DNA from: Clostridia bacterium
GTDB taxonomy: Bacteria > Bacillota > Clostridia > Christensenellales > CAG-138
DNA length: 47,628 nt
Direction: 5' to 3'
Assembly (NCBI GenBank): GCA_017545535.1
Contig: JAFWMS010000007.1
Span: 1 to 47,628, forward strand
Shown: positions 1 through 7,772 of the stretch, in pieces
How the letters are laid out: each line of letters starts with the position of its first letter
How positions within the stretch are numbered: position 1 is the first letter of the stretch
Notes under the pieces: model-generated
The model's input: the letters and a program-made list of their open reading frames with translations, nothing else
Databases searched by the model: none
Told to the model about the DNA's origin: nothing
Position numbers and translations under genes: made by a program

Positions 1-1
1 C

Positions 2-187
2 GTGGCCGAGATGATGGGTTCCTCCGTGCACCTGCACGTGAACGCCGAGGGCCACGACGTGATCATCATCGTGCCCACGGTGGACATGAAGGGCAACTAC
101 GAGATGGGCGACACGGTCCACTTCTCCTTCGACGGCAAGGTGGCCCACGTCTTCTCCAAGGAGACCGAAAAGAACCTGGAGTTCTAA
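2..187 (+). CDS. C-terminal end of a MalK/UgpC-type ABC transporter ATPase (cut by window edge)
   Basis: Only the last 61 residues are present; the GTG at the first codon is an internal Val codon, not a start. The segment reads as the C-terminal TOBE/OB-like regulatory domain of sugar-importer ATPases of the MalK/UgpC/MsmX group: EMMGSSVHLHV, then a hydrophobic strand with VPT, an acidic GDTVHFSF stretch, and the typical ending FSKETEKNLEF. In that family this domain follows the nucleotide-binding domain and contacts regulators; the ATPase powers uptake of oligosaccharides or glycerol phosphate through membrane partners encoded elsewhere. Walker motifs lie outside the window, so the substrate cannot be told. 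A terminator follows, so this is the end of its transcript. Confidence 0.72.
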   Translation: MAEMMGSSVHLHVNAEGHDVIIIVPTVDMKGNYEMGDTVHFSFDGKVAHVFSKETEKNLEF

Positions 188-228
188 ACAATAGCTATTT
201 CGTGCTAACCTCCTTAACATCGCAGGAA

Positions 229-258
229 AGCCAGCCGCGCTATGCCGGCTGGCTTTTC
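229..258 (+). terminator. Rho-independent terminator after the ABC ATPase gene
   Basis: Perfect 9-bp stem AGCCAGCCG (229-237) / CGGCTGGCT (246-254) with an 8-base loop, running into TTTT. It lies about 40 bases past the stop codon of the ATPase gene and separates it from the convergent radical SAM gene. Confidence 0.85.
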
Positions 259-314
259 CTATTGTTCAATTTGCAGGAAAACAGAGACTTAGCGAAATGG
301 TTTGCGGGCAAAAA

Positions 315-1229
315 CTATCTTTTGCGCCTTGCTCCGGTATTCTCCGATCCCCGGATTTCCTCGTGATAGAAGTAATCCACAATGACGGGGTGTCCTTGCG
401 GAACTCTGCCGTAAGGCATTTCGTTATCAACAAAGGGACAGTCGAACTTCTTCGCCATTTCTTCGGCCTTTTTCTCTAACAACTCAAAATAGCTGCGGTT
501 ATGCTTGTTGTAGATCTCATCGTACAGCGGCACAAGCTCCGGTCGCTTTTGGGCAATATAGTCCAGGATGGTTTTCTTGAACCCGCCGCGCAGGTTCAGG
601 TTTTCCAACCAGAACAGGTCGCACTGATCCTTGACTCGATCAAAGATAGCTTCAAAGTCAGTGATGCCGGGAAAGACGGGCGACACGAAGCAGACCGTGC
701 GGATGCCGGCGTCATAGACCTGCTTCATAGCGGCGAGCCGGCGCTCTATGCTGACCGCTTGATCCATGTCGTTTTTGAAGGTTTCGTCCAGCGTGTTGAT
801 CGACCATGAGACCGTGACCTGACCGAGTTCCTTCAACAGATCAAGATCCCGCAGCACCAGATCGGATTTTGTCGTAATCAGAATATCGGCGCCGCTGCCG
901 CGAAGCTGTTCGAGCAGCTTTCGGGTGTTGCCGAATCTCTCCTCCAGAGGATTATACCCGTCCGTTACGGAACCGATCACCACGCGCTGTCCGGCATATT
1001 TCTCTGGATTTTTGATCTTGGGCCAATGCTTCACATCGAGGAACGTGCCCCATTCCTCGGTATGTCCGGTAAACCGCTTCATAAAGCTGGCATAACAATA
1101 TTTGCAGGCGTGGGTGCAGCCCACATAGGGATTGACCGAATACCCGCCTACCGGCAGATTGGATTTGGTCATGATATCCTTAGTTTCAACCTCGCCGATC
1201 AGAATGTTGTCCATCGTTAGCTGTGCCAT
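315..1229 (-). CDS. SPL-like radical SAM protein, second enzyme of a MarR/radical-SAM pair (mobile pair protein B type)
   Basis: 304 residues. The canonical radical SAM cysteine motif CX3CX2C is at C38, C42 and C45 (CTHACKYC), which binds a 4Fe-4S cluster that cleaves S-adenosylmethionine. The overall sequence (VNPYVGCTHACKYCYA, GSVTDGYNPLEE, ITTKSDLVLRD) resembles the spore-photoproduct-lyase-like/Rv2578c group. It is translationally coupled to the upstream radical SAM gene: the coding regions overlap by 13 bases and its ribosome binding site (GGAGGAA, 10 bases before ATG) lies inside the end of that gene. The arrangement MarR - radical SAM A - radical SAM B matches what I recall being named the radical SAM mobile pair. 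Substrate unknown; a nucleic-acid substrate is possible by family resemblance only. Confidence 0.85.
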   Translation of the reverse strand: MAQLTMDNILIGEVETKDIMTKSNLPVGGYSVNPYVGCTHACKYCYASFMKRFTGHTEEWGTFLDVKHWPKIKNPEKYAGQRVVIGSVTDGYNPLEERFGNTRKLLEQLRGSGADILITTKSDLVLRDLDLLKELGQVTVSWSINTLDETFKNDMDQAVSIERRLAAMKQVYDAGIRTVCFVSPVFPGITDFEAIFDRVKDQCDLFWLENLNLRGGFKKTILDYIAQKRPELVPLYDEIYNKHNRSYFELLEKKAEEMAKKFDCPFVDNEMPYGRVPQGHPVIVDYFYHEEIRGSENTGARRKR

Positions 1230-1906
1230 TTTTTCTGTTCCTCCAAGACCTGATTGAATACCTCAGGCATTTCCTGAATCATGTTTTCTTCACCCATGAT
1301 GGGGACAAGATCTTCCTTCATAAATACCGGTATTCCGCGTGCGTGCGCCTGCTCCGTCAGAGAATACGCCCACGACGGCTCCGTGTGCACCTTTCTGCTC
1401 TGCGCGCCGGTCATCGTGCCGACCACGATCCAGCCGATGCCGTGAAGATCCACTGTTTCGGGATCATCGAAGAGCGGTTCAAAGGTCGCATGATAATGCT
1501 TTGCACGGACATTTTGCCGGAGTGCGTCGATACGCCAAAGTTCTGCTTTGCGGGTTACCGTTACGCCGAACCATGCGTTTTCAAGGTCTGTGTCAATGCT
1601 CAGCAGGTCGGGACGCTTGGAGAGAAAGAGGAACTGGTGCTGCGGGTTTTCCGCCATTTTTGTGAACACCTGATCCAGCCACTCCGGTTTCCAGACAGCA
1701 AGGTCGCTCATACCAGTCAGCAGAAAGTTCTGCGGGCGCTGCTTTTCCATCATGCGCAGCTTGCTTTCGAAGAACTCCGGCTTGGCAAAATCATCGATCA
1801 TATGCCATCGCTTCACATTGTTGCGTGCGTAGCAGTAAGGACATCCCACGGTACAGCCGATGACAAGGTTCATATTCTGAATTTGGTCTTTGATACAAAC
1901 GCTCAT
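1217..1906 (-). CDS. DUF5131/Gp37-like radical SAM protein, first enzyme of the pair (mobile pair protein A type)
   Basis: 229 residues from the ATG at 1906; the next ATG upstream (1918) sits one base after the GGAGG site and is less likely. The motif CTVGCPYC gives CX3CX2C at C18, C22 and C25. The rest (FLLTGMSDLAVW, FLFLSKRPD, NAWFGVTV, GWIVVGTMTG, GIPVFMKEDL) is the pattern of phage Gp37/Gp68-like, DUF5131-type radical SAM proteins. The start codon overlaps the stop of the MarR gene (ATGA) and the end overlaps the next radical SAM gene, so all three are translated as one unit. Reaction unknown. The pairing of two different radical SAM folds under one MarR regulator suggests two steps on one substrate. 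Confidence 0.83.
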   Translation of the reverse strand: MSVCIKDQIQNMNLVIGCTVGCPYCYARNNVKRWHMIDDFAKPEFFESKLRMMEKQRPQNFLLTGMSDLAVWKPEWLDQVFTKMAENPQHQFLFLSKRPDLLSIDTDLENAWFGVTVTRKAELWRIDALRQNVRAKHYHATFEPLFDDPETVDLHGIGWIVVGTMTGAQSRKVHTEPSWAYSLTEQAHARGIPVFMKEDLVPIMGEENMIQEMPEVFNQVLEEQKKWHS

Positions 1907-2334
1907 GCTTTCCGCCATTCCTCCAGATTTGTACGGACACGGTTGAGGTAGGTTTCAAACTGCTCTATTTCGGCAGCAGTGAAATCCCTGTAGAAGATAT
2001 CTCTCATTTGTCCGGATACAACTTCGGAATCTGCCCTGAGTTTTTTAGCCTGATCGGTCAGATAGAGGAGGGTCTTTCGCTTATCCTGTTCCGACGGTAC
2101 GCGCCGGATCAGTCCCTGATTTTCCATACGCTCCAGCATGGTGGTAAGGGAGGTGATGGCCAGGCCGCATCGTTCGGAGATCGTTTTGATCGACACACCG
2201 TCTTCCTGCCAAAGCACATAAAGAATACGCCCCTGCGCACCGTTAAAAGCGTCAATGCCCTGACGTGCCAGGAGCCTTTCAAAAATACGGTCGCTGAGCT
2301 GCTTTATTTTCGATACCAAAAATCCGCCGTTCAC
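1903..2334 (-). CDS. MarR family regulator of the radical SAM pair
   Basis: 143 residues with a GTG start at 2334, chosen because GGAG lies 10 bases upstream. A winged helix-turn-helix occupies about residues 45-95: ISERCGLAITSLTTMLERMENQGLIRRVPSEQDKRKTLLYLT, quoted here in part, is the recognition helix and wing typical of MarR. Such proteins are dimeric repressors released by small phenolic or oxidant ligands. It is first in a three-gene operon and its own promoter overlaps a palindrome (2355-2373), so autorepression is likely. No Cys pair of the OhrR type is evident at the N-terminus, so ligand sensing is open. Confidence 0.88.
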   Translation of the reverse strand: MNGGFLVSKIKQLSDRIFERLLARQGIDAFNGAQGRILYVLWQEDGVSIKTISERCGLAITSLTTMLERMENQGLIRRVPSEQDKRKTLLYLTDQAKKLRADSEVVSGQMRDIFYRDFTAAEIEQFETYLNRVRTNLEEWRKA

Positions 2335-2354
2335 AGAACGAATACTCCTATAAC

Positions 2355-2395
2355 GTAGTATTTCACATACTACTATATAGGAACAGTTTTGTCAA
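2355..2395 (-). promoter_or_regulatory. Promoter with overlapping MarR operator for the radical SAM pair operon
   Basis: Reading the minus strand: -35 TTGACA (2390-2395), 17-base spacer, -10 TAGTAT (2367-2372). A perfect palindrome GTAGTAT-N5-ATACTAC (2355-2373) covers the -10 box and the predicted start of transcription, the classical position for a MarR dimer to block RNA polymerase. Confidence 0.8.
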
Positions 2396-2536
2396 TATAG
2401 AATTGTTCAGATCCGTATCCATGGGAAAGACATAGGGACTTCGTAGCCTTGCGACATCGACGTAAAGTGTATAAGGCTGCATGTCCTTAACACTTCAGCA
2501 ATCCGCGCCTGTGTCTTCGATATCTTTTATGGCTGG

Positions 2537-3418
2537 TTACAGCGTCCTTTTGAACCTGCGGAGCGCTGCCATCCGATCGAGATCGCCGTGGCTGATCTGC
2601 CGTTCCAGCGCGGCGACGATCTTGTTCTTTCGGACAAGGAAATCAGGACCGGAGAGATTCGAGCCGGAGATCGTGTGGTGTGTGATGAACGAGCAGTCGC
2701 AGGTCAGGTTTTCCACAAAGAGCTTCAGCTCCTCCAGCATTTCCTTCTCGGAAAGGGGATCGAATTCTCCGCGCTGCGCCTCCTCGAGCAGCGGCGTGCC
2801 GGGGAAGAGCGTCAGACCGCCCGTACCGACGAGCATGGGTTTGCATTGGCTGAAGATCTCCGCTGAATGGATCGCATGCTCTCGGCTGTGGGATTTGCCG
2901 GCAACGCCGTTCAAAAACGTCATCCAGTAATCGATGCCCGCCTCCTCTAACTTGTGACACTGCTCTACAATATCTTCGGCGTGATACCCCTTGTGAATGC
3001 GATCCAGCGTCCAGTCGTCGCCGCTTTCCACGCCGAGGGAGATCTCCCGCATGCCCAGCTCTTTCAGCTTCTTCAACTGCTCGACCGTCTTGTTCCTGAG
3101 ATCGGTGACTCTGCCCGCCAGATAGATATACTCCATCTTCGGCAGGTATTTTTGGATCATCTCAAAGATCGGCACGAGCTTGTCATACGACAGTACCAAC
3201 GGATTGGCGCTCAACAGTTGAATCGTTCGGGCGTTCGGGTCGCTCTCGGCAAGCTCTTGCAGGTCTTCTTCGATCCATTCCATCGGGGACATCCGAAATG
3301 GCACTTCCTTGTACATCGTGCAGAACTTGCACTTGTTATGGGTGCAGCCCTGCGTGATCTCCAAAAGCGGCCACGTCGGCCAATACGGATTTCTGTAAAC
3401 AGTTCCTGTAAAATGCAT
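2537..3418 (-). CDS. Radical SAM protein with CX4CX2C motif (COG1032-like)
   Basis: 293 residues from ATG 3418, chosen for the AAAGGGGGAAA site just upstream; a longer reading to 3469 lacks a good site. Cysteines C25, C30 and C33 (GCTHNKCKFC) give CX4CX2C rather than the usual CX3CX2C. Further motifs fit the radical SAM barrel: EISLGVESG (SAM-binding strand), LFPGTPLLEEA. No B12-binding or SPASM domain is visible. It is the last gene of a nitroreductase-flavodoxin-radical SAM operon (13 bases after the flavodoxin gene). A paralogue with the same cysteine spacing lies at 8334-9230. Substrate unknown. Confidence 0.85.
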   Translation of the reverse strand: MHFTGTVYRNPYWPTWPLLEITQGCTHNKCKFCTMYKEVPFRMSPMEWIEEDLQELAESDPNARTIQLLSANPLVLSYDKLVPIFEMIQKYLPKMEYIYLAGRVTDLRNKTVEQLKKLKELGMREISLGVESGDDWTLDRIHKGYHAEDIVEQCHKLEEAGIDYWMTFLNGVAGKSHSREHAIHSAEIFSQCKPMLVGTGGLTLFPGTPLLEEAQRGEFDPLSEKEMLEELKLFVENLTCDCSFITHHTISGSNLSGPDFLVRKNKIVAALERQISHGDLDRMAALRRFKRTL

Positions 3419-3431
3419 GGTATTTCCCCCT

Positions 3432-4082
3432 TTACCAACCTTCCCGAACCATCTGTGCGCCGAGCGCAAACGCTTCTTTCTGTTCCTTCGGGAATACGGT
3501 TTCGTGCCGTTCCTGCTTGGCGGCAGGGTTGAATATCGTCCAGTTGAAGCGGCTGTAATCCTTCACCTGCAGCGTATCGCCTGCGATCATGAGTTTTGTA
3601 TTGCCAACGGCATCGTTCAGCGCCTTCTGATACGCCTTCACGGTTTTCCGATACCCGACGACGGGATAGTATTCCTCGGGGCAGTTGCTCGTCATGAGGA
3701 ACAGGACGGGGATCTTCCGGATGTCATACCGCTGCGGTTCCTTCCGATAGGTCAGCGATTGAAAAATCAACCGCTCGTAAAGCGCACGGAATCCCGCAGA
3801 CGCATCCCCGAGATAATTCGGCGTACCGATGATCAGCCCGTCCGCTTCCCGAATGGCTTCCAGCACCGGCGCAAGTCCGTCTTTATATACACATTTTCCC
3901 TCATTAGGCGCAAGCTTGCAGGCAAAGCAGGACATGCAGCCGTGCACTTTCTCCAAACGGTACAGGTCAAACACCTGCACCTGGGCGCCTTCTGCTTCCG
4001 CGCCTTTCGCCGCTTCCCGTACCAGGGTGCCGGTATTCATGCTGGTGCGTGGGCTGCAGTTCACAACAACGATCTTTTTCAT
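3432..4082 (-). CDS. Iron-sulfur-flavoprotein-like NAD(P)H-dependent oxidoreductase (flavodoxin fold)
   Basis: 216 residues. The N-terminal VNCSPRTSMNTGTL loop is the FMN phosphate-binding turn of flavodoxin-like reductases. Cysteines C49, C52, C55 and C64 form CX2CX2CX8C, close to the compact 4Fe-4S motif of archaeal iron-sulfur flavoprotein (Isf), so it may carry FMN plus a cluster and pass electrons one or two at a time. GTPNYLGDASAGFRALYERL is the usual central flavodoxin-fold strand and helix. Middle gene of the nitroreductase-flavodoxin-radical SAM operon; RBS AAGGAGG. A role supplying electrons to the radical SAM partner or reducing quinone/nitro compounds is inference. Confidence 0.85.
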   Translation of the reverse strand: MKKIVVVNCSPRTSMNTGTLVREAAKGAEAEGAQVQVFDLYRLEKVHGCMSCFACKLAPNEGKCVYKDGLAPVLEAIREADGLIIGTPNYLGDASAGFRALYERLIFQSLTYRKEPQRYDIRKIPVLFLMTSNCPEEYYPVVGYRKTVKAYQKALNDAVGNTKLMIAGDTLQVKDYSRFNWTIFNPAAKQERHETVFPKEQKEAFALGAQMVREGW

Positions 4083-4092
4083 GGCAGCCTCC

Positions 4093-4617
4093 TTACAGTT
4101 CGGTCACAAAGTTCTCGATCGGCATGCGCTTAAAGTGCCAAGCGTTGGGCTTCGCCTTCTCGGAGGGATAACCCATGGCGAACATCATGACCGGGATGAT
4201 ATTCTCCGGCAACTCAAAGACCTCGGAAACCGTCTTCGCGTCGAAACCGCGGAGCCAGACGCTGTGAATGCCGAGTTCCTCCGCTTCATACATCATCGTG
4301 GCCGCGGCGATGCTGGCGTCCTGCTCGCCGGAGTTGTAATCATGGAACATGCGGTCGTGCGGCGCTTTCCACACGGTGTTCAGGTCGTAGCAGACCAGCA
4401 GCATCAGCGGGGCGTTGTAGTGGAACGGCGTCACCAGCTTCGCCTTTGCCAGTGCTTCGGGACTGCGCAGCACGTAGAAGCGCTGCGGCTGATAGTTGCA
4501 GGCGGTGGGTACGATGCGCCCGGCTTCCAAAATCTTTTCCAGCTTTTCCTGCTCCACGGGGCGGGGATCAAAAAAGCGTTCCGAATACCGGTTCTTTGCC
4601 AATGTGAAAAAGTCCAT
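4093..4617 (-). CDS. Nitroreductase family protein
   Basis: 174 residues from the ATG at 4617, preceded by AGGAGGG; an upstream ATG at 4647 lacks a site. Family signs: RYSERFFDPRPVEQEKLEKILEAG (quoted in part), APTACN-like VPTACNYQPQRF, and the C-terminal GYPSEKAKP. These are small FMN enzymes that reduce nitro groups or quinones with NAD(P)H. First gene of a three-gene operon that reads away from the TetR gene. Together with the flavodoxin it suggests a detoxification or redox-sensing response under TetR control. Confidence 0.9.
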   Translation of the reverse strand: MDFFTLAKNRYSERFFDPRPVEQEKLEKILEAGRIVPTACNYQPQRFYVLRSPEALAKAKLVTPFHYNAPLMLLVCYDLNTVWKAPHDRMFHDYNSGEQDASIAAATMMYEAEELGIHSVWLRGFDAKTVSEVFELPENIIPVMMFAMGYPSEKAKPNAWHFKRMPIENFVTEL

Positions 4618-4665
4618 ATGACCCTCCTGATTTGTTTTCTCTTGCACTCATTTTATAAAATTGTG

Positions 4666-4726
4666 TTGCGAATTGCCACATACAGAAGTATAATAATGAA
4701 AGATAATCTTACAAATATTGATTATT
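4666..4726 (+). promoter_or_regulatory. Promoter of the TetR gene with a candidate TetR operator
   Basis: TTGCGA (4666-4671), 17-base spacer, TATAAT (4689-4694). Just downstream lies an imperfect inverted repeat GATAATC (4702-4708) / GATTATT (4720-4726), placed where binding would block the start of transcription. The divergent operon has a TATAAA at 4652-4657 on the other strand but no good -35 box, so that promoter is weak or overlapping. Confidence 0.6.
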
Positions 4727-4748
4727 GTAAAAATGGCAGGGGGACCAA

Positions 4749-5273
4749 ATGGCGGAGATCACTAAACTGTGGATCGCGGACAAGATGCGCGAGCTGATGA
4801 AGCACAAGTCCATCGACAAGATCCGCGTCACCGAGATCTGCAAAGCGGCGGACATCGAGCGTCCGACCTTCTATTATCACTTCAAGGATAAGTACGAGCT
4901 TGTGGCGTGGATGTTCTGTACGGACGCCTACGGCACAGACCTTACCTCCGTTGTTTCGGCAGCCGCAGGGATGAACAAGATGAAGCAGGAGATCCTGTTT
5001 TACAAGCGCGCGTATGAGGATTCCTCCCAAAACGCCTTATGGCATTATATGCTCGAATACTTTGTGCGCCGCTACACCGATCTGGCAAAAGAAAAGCTGC
5101 ATACCGAGGTCCTCGATCCGCAGCTTGCGTACAGTATCCGGTTTTATTGCATGGGCGCCGTCGGCATGACGCAGGAATGGGTGCTGTATGACAACATCAC
5201 CTCGGCGGAAACCGTCGTGCAGATGATGTTCGCGTCCATGCCGGAGAACATGCGAAGGATGTATTTCCGGTAG
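4749..5273 (+). CDS. TetR/AcrR family transcriptional regulator
   Basis: 174 residues; start ATG 4749 follows GGGGG. The N-terminal helix-turn-helix is clear: KSIDKIRVTEICKAADIERPTFYYHF (quoted in part), including the TFYYHFKDKYEL recognition helix typical of TetR proteins. The C-terminal ligand domain (about residues 60-174) resembles the DhaS-like/TetR_C type. Divergent from the nitroreductase operon, so it most likely represses that operon and itself through the 4618-4748 region. Confidence 0.88.
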   Translation: MAEITKLWIADKMRELMKHKSIDKIRVTEICKAADIERPTFYYHFKDKYELVAWMFCTDAYGTDLTSVVSAAAGMNKMKQEILFYKRAYEDSSQNALWHYMLEYFVRRYTDLAKEKLHTEVLDPQLAYSIRFYCMGAVGMTQEWVLYDNITSAETVVQMMFASMPENMRRMYFR

Positions 5274-5377
5274 CTGCAGTTCATTATGATACCCTGCATG
5301 GAATACCTACTCCGGTTATCCAGCGCCTCCGGCAGCTAGGAAATGAACCTCTGCCATTCAACCAACAAGAAAGCGAT

Positions 5378-6298
5378 ATGAAAACGGAAACACCATACAA
5401 GATCCATCCGGATTTCAAACGGCTGTCGTCGATCCGCCCGCCGCTGGATGGCAAAACCATTCCCCACATTCAGCGGATGATGGGACTACTATATTATCAA
5501 CAGCGGTCCGATCAATATGTCAGGGTCGAGCGCATCCGTATTCCGGCGGATGCAGGCAATACCGTTCGGGCGCTTCTGTATCTGCCGAAGGAAGAAAAGA
5601 CGAGCGGCTGCGTGCTGTACTGCCACGGCGGCGGGTACGCGTTTCCGGCGGCGCCGTATCAGTATCGGCTTGCGCGCCTGTATGCGCAGCGCGTTGGATG
5701 CCGGGTCCTGTTCCCGGATTACCGGCTTGCCCCGAAACACCCGTTTCCCGCGGCGCCGGAGGACTGCTTTGCCGCGTATCGCCGGCTGCTGGATGAATCC
5801 GGCAATGCGCCGGTCGTCGTCTGTGGCGACAGCGCGGGCGGCACGCTTGCCATGGCGGTCACGCTGATGTCGATCGACAGGGATCTTCCCGTTCCTTGCG
5901 GGCAGCTTCTGACCTATCCCGCGGTCGGAAACTGCGGAGAAACGGAATCGATCCGCCGGTACACGGACACCCCGATGTGCAATACAAAGGATATGAATAC
6001 CTACGGCGAATGGTACGTGCAGGACGAAACGGCGGGGAAGCTCGCGTACCGCTCTCCGATCGAGGCGGAATCGTTTGCGGGGATCCCGACGACCTATATC
6101 GAAACGGCGGAATTCGACTGTCTGCGGGACGGCGCCGTTCTGTATGCGGAGAAACTGCGCGAAAACGGGATATCCGTCGAACTGCATAACACGGAAGGCA
6201 CCGTGCACGGCTACGATATGATGCTGAAAAGCGGTATCGTGCAGGACCTGATCGAGAAGCGGATCGCTTTTCTGAACAGAGTCTTTTTGATACATTGA
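5378..6298 (+). CDS. HSL-family alpha/beta hydrolase (esterase/acetyl hydrolase)
   Basis: 306 residues. The hormone-sensitive-lipase group is shown by the oxyanion-hole motif HGGG at residues 83-86, the nucleophile elbow GDSAGG with Ser152, a likely acid Asp247 (AEFDCLRDG) and His277 (VHGYD), a complete triad. No signal peptide, so cytoplasmic; short-chain acyl esters are the expected substrates. Only a weak site (AAGAAAG) precedes the ATG. The 100 bases before it stay open in the same frame and read like protein, so either the true start is further upstream or a gene fragment lies there. Confidence 0.87.
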   Translation: MKTETPYKIHPDFKRLSSIRPPLDGKTIPHIQRMMGLLYYQQRSDQYVRVERIRIPADAGNTVRALLYLPKEEKTSGCVLYCHGGGYAFPAAPYQYRLARLYAQRVGCRVLFPDYRLAPKHPFPAAPEDCFAAYRRLLDESGNAPVVVCGDSAGGTLAMAVTLMSIDRDLPVPCGQLLTYPAVGNCGETESIRRYTDTPMCNTKDMNTYGEWYVQDETAGKLAYRSPIEAESFAGIPTTYIETAEFDCLRDGAVLYAEKLRENGISVELHNTEGTVHGYDMMLKSGIVQDLIEKRIAFLNRVFLIH

Positions 6299-6300
6299 TA

Positions 6301-6502
6301 TATATGCGCCGATATCGCAGGCAAGGTAGCAGGCACACCCCGCCCGGGCTCCCTTCCGCTTGGGGGCGCTGAGCTTTTTGCCGATGGCCTTCTCATAGTC
6401 GCCAAGGCGCATACAGCCGCCACAGTCAGCTCCGTAGGGAGCAAGCTCGTTCCCCTCTGCGCAGGGCTTCACGATCATGCCGTGAGTGGAAGCAATGTAT
6501 GT
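6301..6502 (-). pseudogene. C-terminal fragment of a DUF1848 protein
   Basis: In minus-strand frame this stretch encodes HGMIVKPCAEG..., CGGCM..., RAGCACYLACDIGAY, the Cys-rich C-terminal pattern of DUF1848 (domain of unknown function with a CxC...DIGxY signature). There is no start and the reading breaks just after DIGAY, next to the esterase stop codon. It abuts the recombinase fragment below head to head, so it is a leftover of rearrangement. Confidence 0.5.
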
Positions 6503-6836
6503 CTGTCCTGCGGTCAACACCGGCGACATCATGAGCGCACAGGCGTACAGCGAAGCGTGGAAGAGTTACATGCATTACCTGAACATCTGTGCGGGCGGTC
6601 GAGATAAGGTGAGGACAAAGAATGAGAACGGCAAAGTGTGTTTCATCCCTGCCGTTCAGGTGATGGAGCCGTTTACGGCGCATCAGCTTCGGCATTCCTA
6701 CGCGACCATGCTGTACGACGCCGACGTGGATGTCAAAACGGCGCAGAAGCTGCTTGGTCATGCGGATTTCAGCGTTACGATGAAGATCTATACGCACCTT
6801 TCCGCAGAAAGGAGAGCGCGGGGATTGAAAAACTGA
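6486..6836 (+). pseudogene. 5'-truncated tyrosine recombinase/integrase (C-terminal catalytic part)
   Basis: About 105 residues survive of a protein normally near 380-400. The catalytic box is intact: HQLRHSYATML (Arg and His of the box II motif), LLGHAD (His/Trp position), and IYTHLS with the Tyr nucleophile. The arm-binding, core-binding and first catalytic Arg portions are missing, so it cannot be active. It marks the remains of an integrative element. The ATG at 6486 is only the first in-frame Met and is not a natural start. A strong terminator follows at 6906. Confidence 0.85.
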
Positions 6837-6905
6837 ATCAGCACGTCACAAAATGTCTCGGCGACAGCATCAGAAACAAAGTGAAAGAGGGCTGACCAGA
6901 AACAG

Positions 6906-6940
6906 AACGGCGGCGCATCCAATGCGGAGCGCCGCCGTTT
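6906..6940 (+). terminator. Terminator after the recombinase fragment
   Basis: 11-bp perfect stem AACGGCGGCGC (6906-6916) / GCGCCGCCGTT (6929-6939), 12-base loop, then TTTAT. The rest of the 290-base gap up to 7126 holds only the promoter listed next. Confidence 0.75.
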
Positions 6941-7043
6941 ATAATCCAGAATGAATTCGAAAAAGAGCAGCCATGGTTTCCTTTTCGGAAAAAGGTAGCG
7001 ATGAACAAGCGTATTCGAATTATTAAAACATGTAATATTCATA

Positions 7044-7096
7044 TTGACAAGTAAGGACAGGTATGCTATCATACGCATGTAATTGAAACGATTACA
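7044..7096 (+). promoter_or_regulatory. Promoter and Rrf2-type operator of the YwnB-like gene
   Basis: TTGACA (7044-7049), 17-base spacer, TATCAT (7067-7072). The inverted repeat TGTAAT-N7-ATTACA (7078-7096) sits over the start of transcription. The same repeat with the same spacing occurs before the Rrf2 gene (7786-7804), so one regulator probably binds both. Confidence 0.82.
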
Positions 7097-7126
7097 AGAT
7101 AAACCATCTTTTGGGAGGAATCAGAC

Positions 7127-7756
7127 ATGAAAATCGCAGTTGTAGCAGCAAACGGAAAAGCGGGCAAGCTGATCGTGAAAGAAGCGGTGGAGCGCGGCAT
7201 GGATGTCACCGCCATCGTCAGAGGAGAGAACAAGACCGTGGCGCCCAAGGCCATTGTGAAGGATCTCTTTGAACTTACCGCAGAAGACCTTTCCGGGTTC
7301 GACGCCGTTGTGGATGCATACGGCAACTGGACGCCCGAAGCTATCGACCTCATTCCGGCAGCGACCGTTCATATGGCGAAAGTGCTTTCCGGCAGTGACA
7401 CGCGCTTTCTGGTCGTCGGCGGCGCAGGCAGCCTCTACGTTGATCCCGAACACACCAAGACCGTTGTAGACGTAACGCCCTTCCCCGAGGCGGCCATGCC
7501 GGTGGTGAACGGACACGGGAAAGCGCTGGAAGAGCTTCGCAAGTTTGATTCTGTCAAGTGGACCTATGTCAGTCCCGCAGGAGATTTTCAGCCGGACGGA
7601 GAGCGCACCGGCAAGTACATTCTCGGCGGTGAAGAACTGGTTCTCAACAGCAAGGGTGAAAGCGTGATCTCCTATGCGGACTATGCCATCGCCATGGTTG
7701 ACGAAATCGAATCCGGCGAGCATGTCAAAGAGCGGATCAGCGTTGTCAGCGAGTAA
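7127..7756 (+). CDS. NAD(P)H-binding NmrA-like protein (YwnB-like)
   Basis: 209 residues. Rossmann fold with the dinucleotide loop NGKAGK at residues 9-14 after the first beta strand (MKIAVVAA), then DAVVDAYG and FLVVGGAGSLYV strands typical of atypical short-chain dehydrogenases of the NmrA/YwnB group. RBS GGGAGGA precedes the ATG. The gene pairs with an Rrf2 regulator 65 bases downstream, as ywnB does with ywnA in Bacillus subtilis. Function in the family is poorly known; NAD(P)H-dependent quinone or aldehyde handling, or redox sensing, are possible. Confidence 0.85.
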   Translation: MKIAVVAANGKAGKLIVKEAVERGMDVTAIVRGENKTVAPKAIVKDLFELTAEDLSGFDAVVDAYGNWTPEAIDLIPAATVHMAKVLSGSDTRFLVVGGAGSLYVDPEHTKTVVDVTPFPEAAMPVVNGHGKALEELRKFDSVKWTYVSPAGDFQPDGERTGKYILGGEELVLNSKGESVISYADYAIAMVDEIESGEHVKERISVVSE

Positions 7757-7772
7757 GGTTTTGCTGTCTGCA

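Noticed and set aside
2401..2536. Possible gene fragment between the MarR promoter and the radical SAM gene
   Set aside because: A minus-strand stretch reads KTQARIAEVL but is too short to support any call.
5278..5377. Short protein-like open stretch before the esterase (reads LHGIPTPVIQRLRQLG)
   Set aside because: Could be a gene scrap or an N-terminal extension, but has no start or ribosome site and no clear family, so it is not listed as a gene.
5489..6532. 347-codon minus-strand open frame
   Set aside because: Only its first part (6301-6502) resembles a protein, the DUF1848 remnant; the rest is antisense to the esterase.
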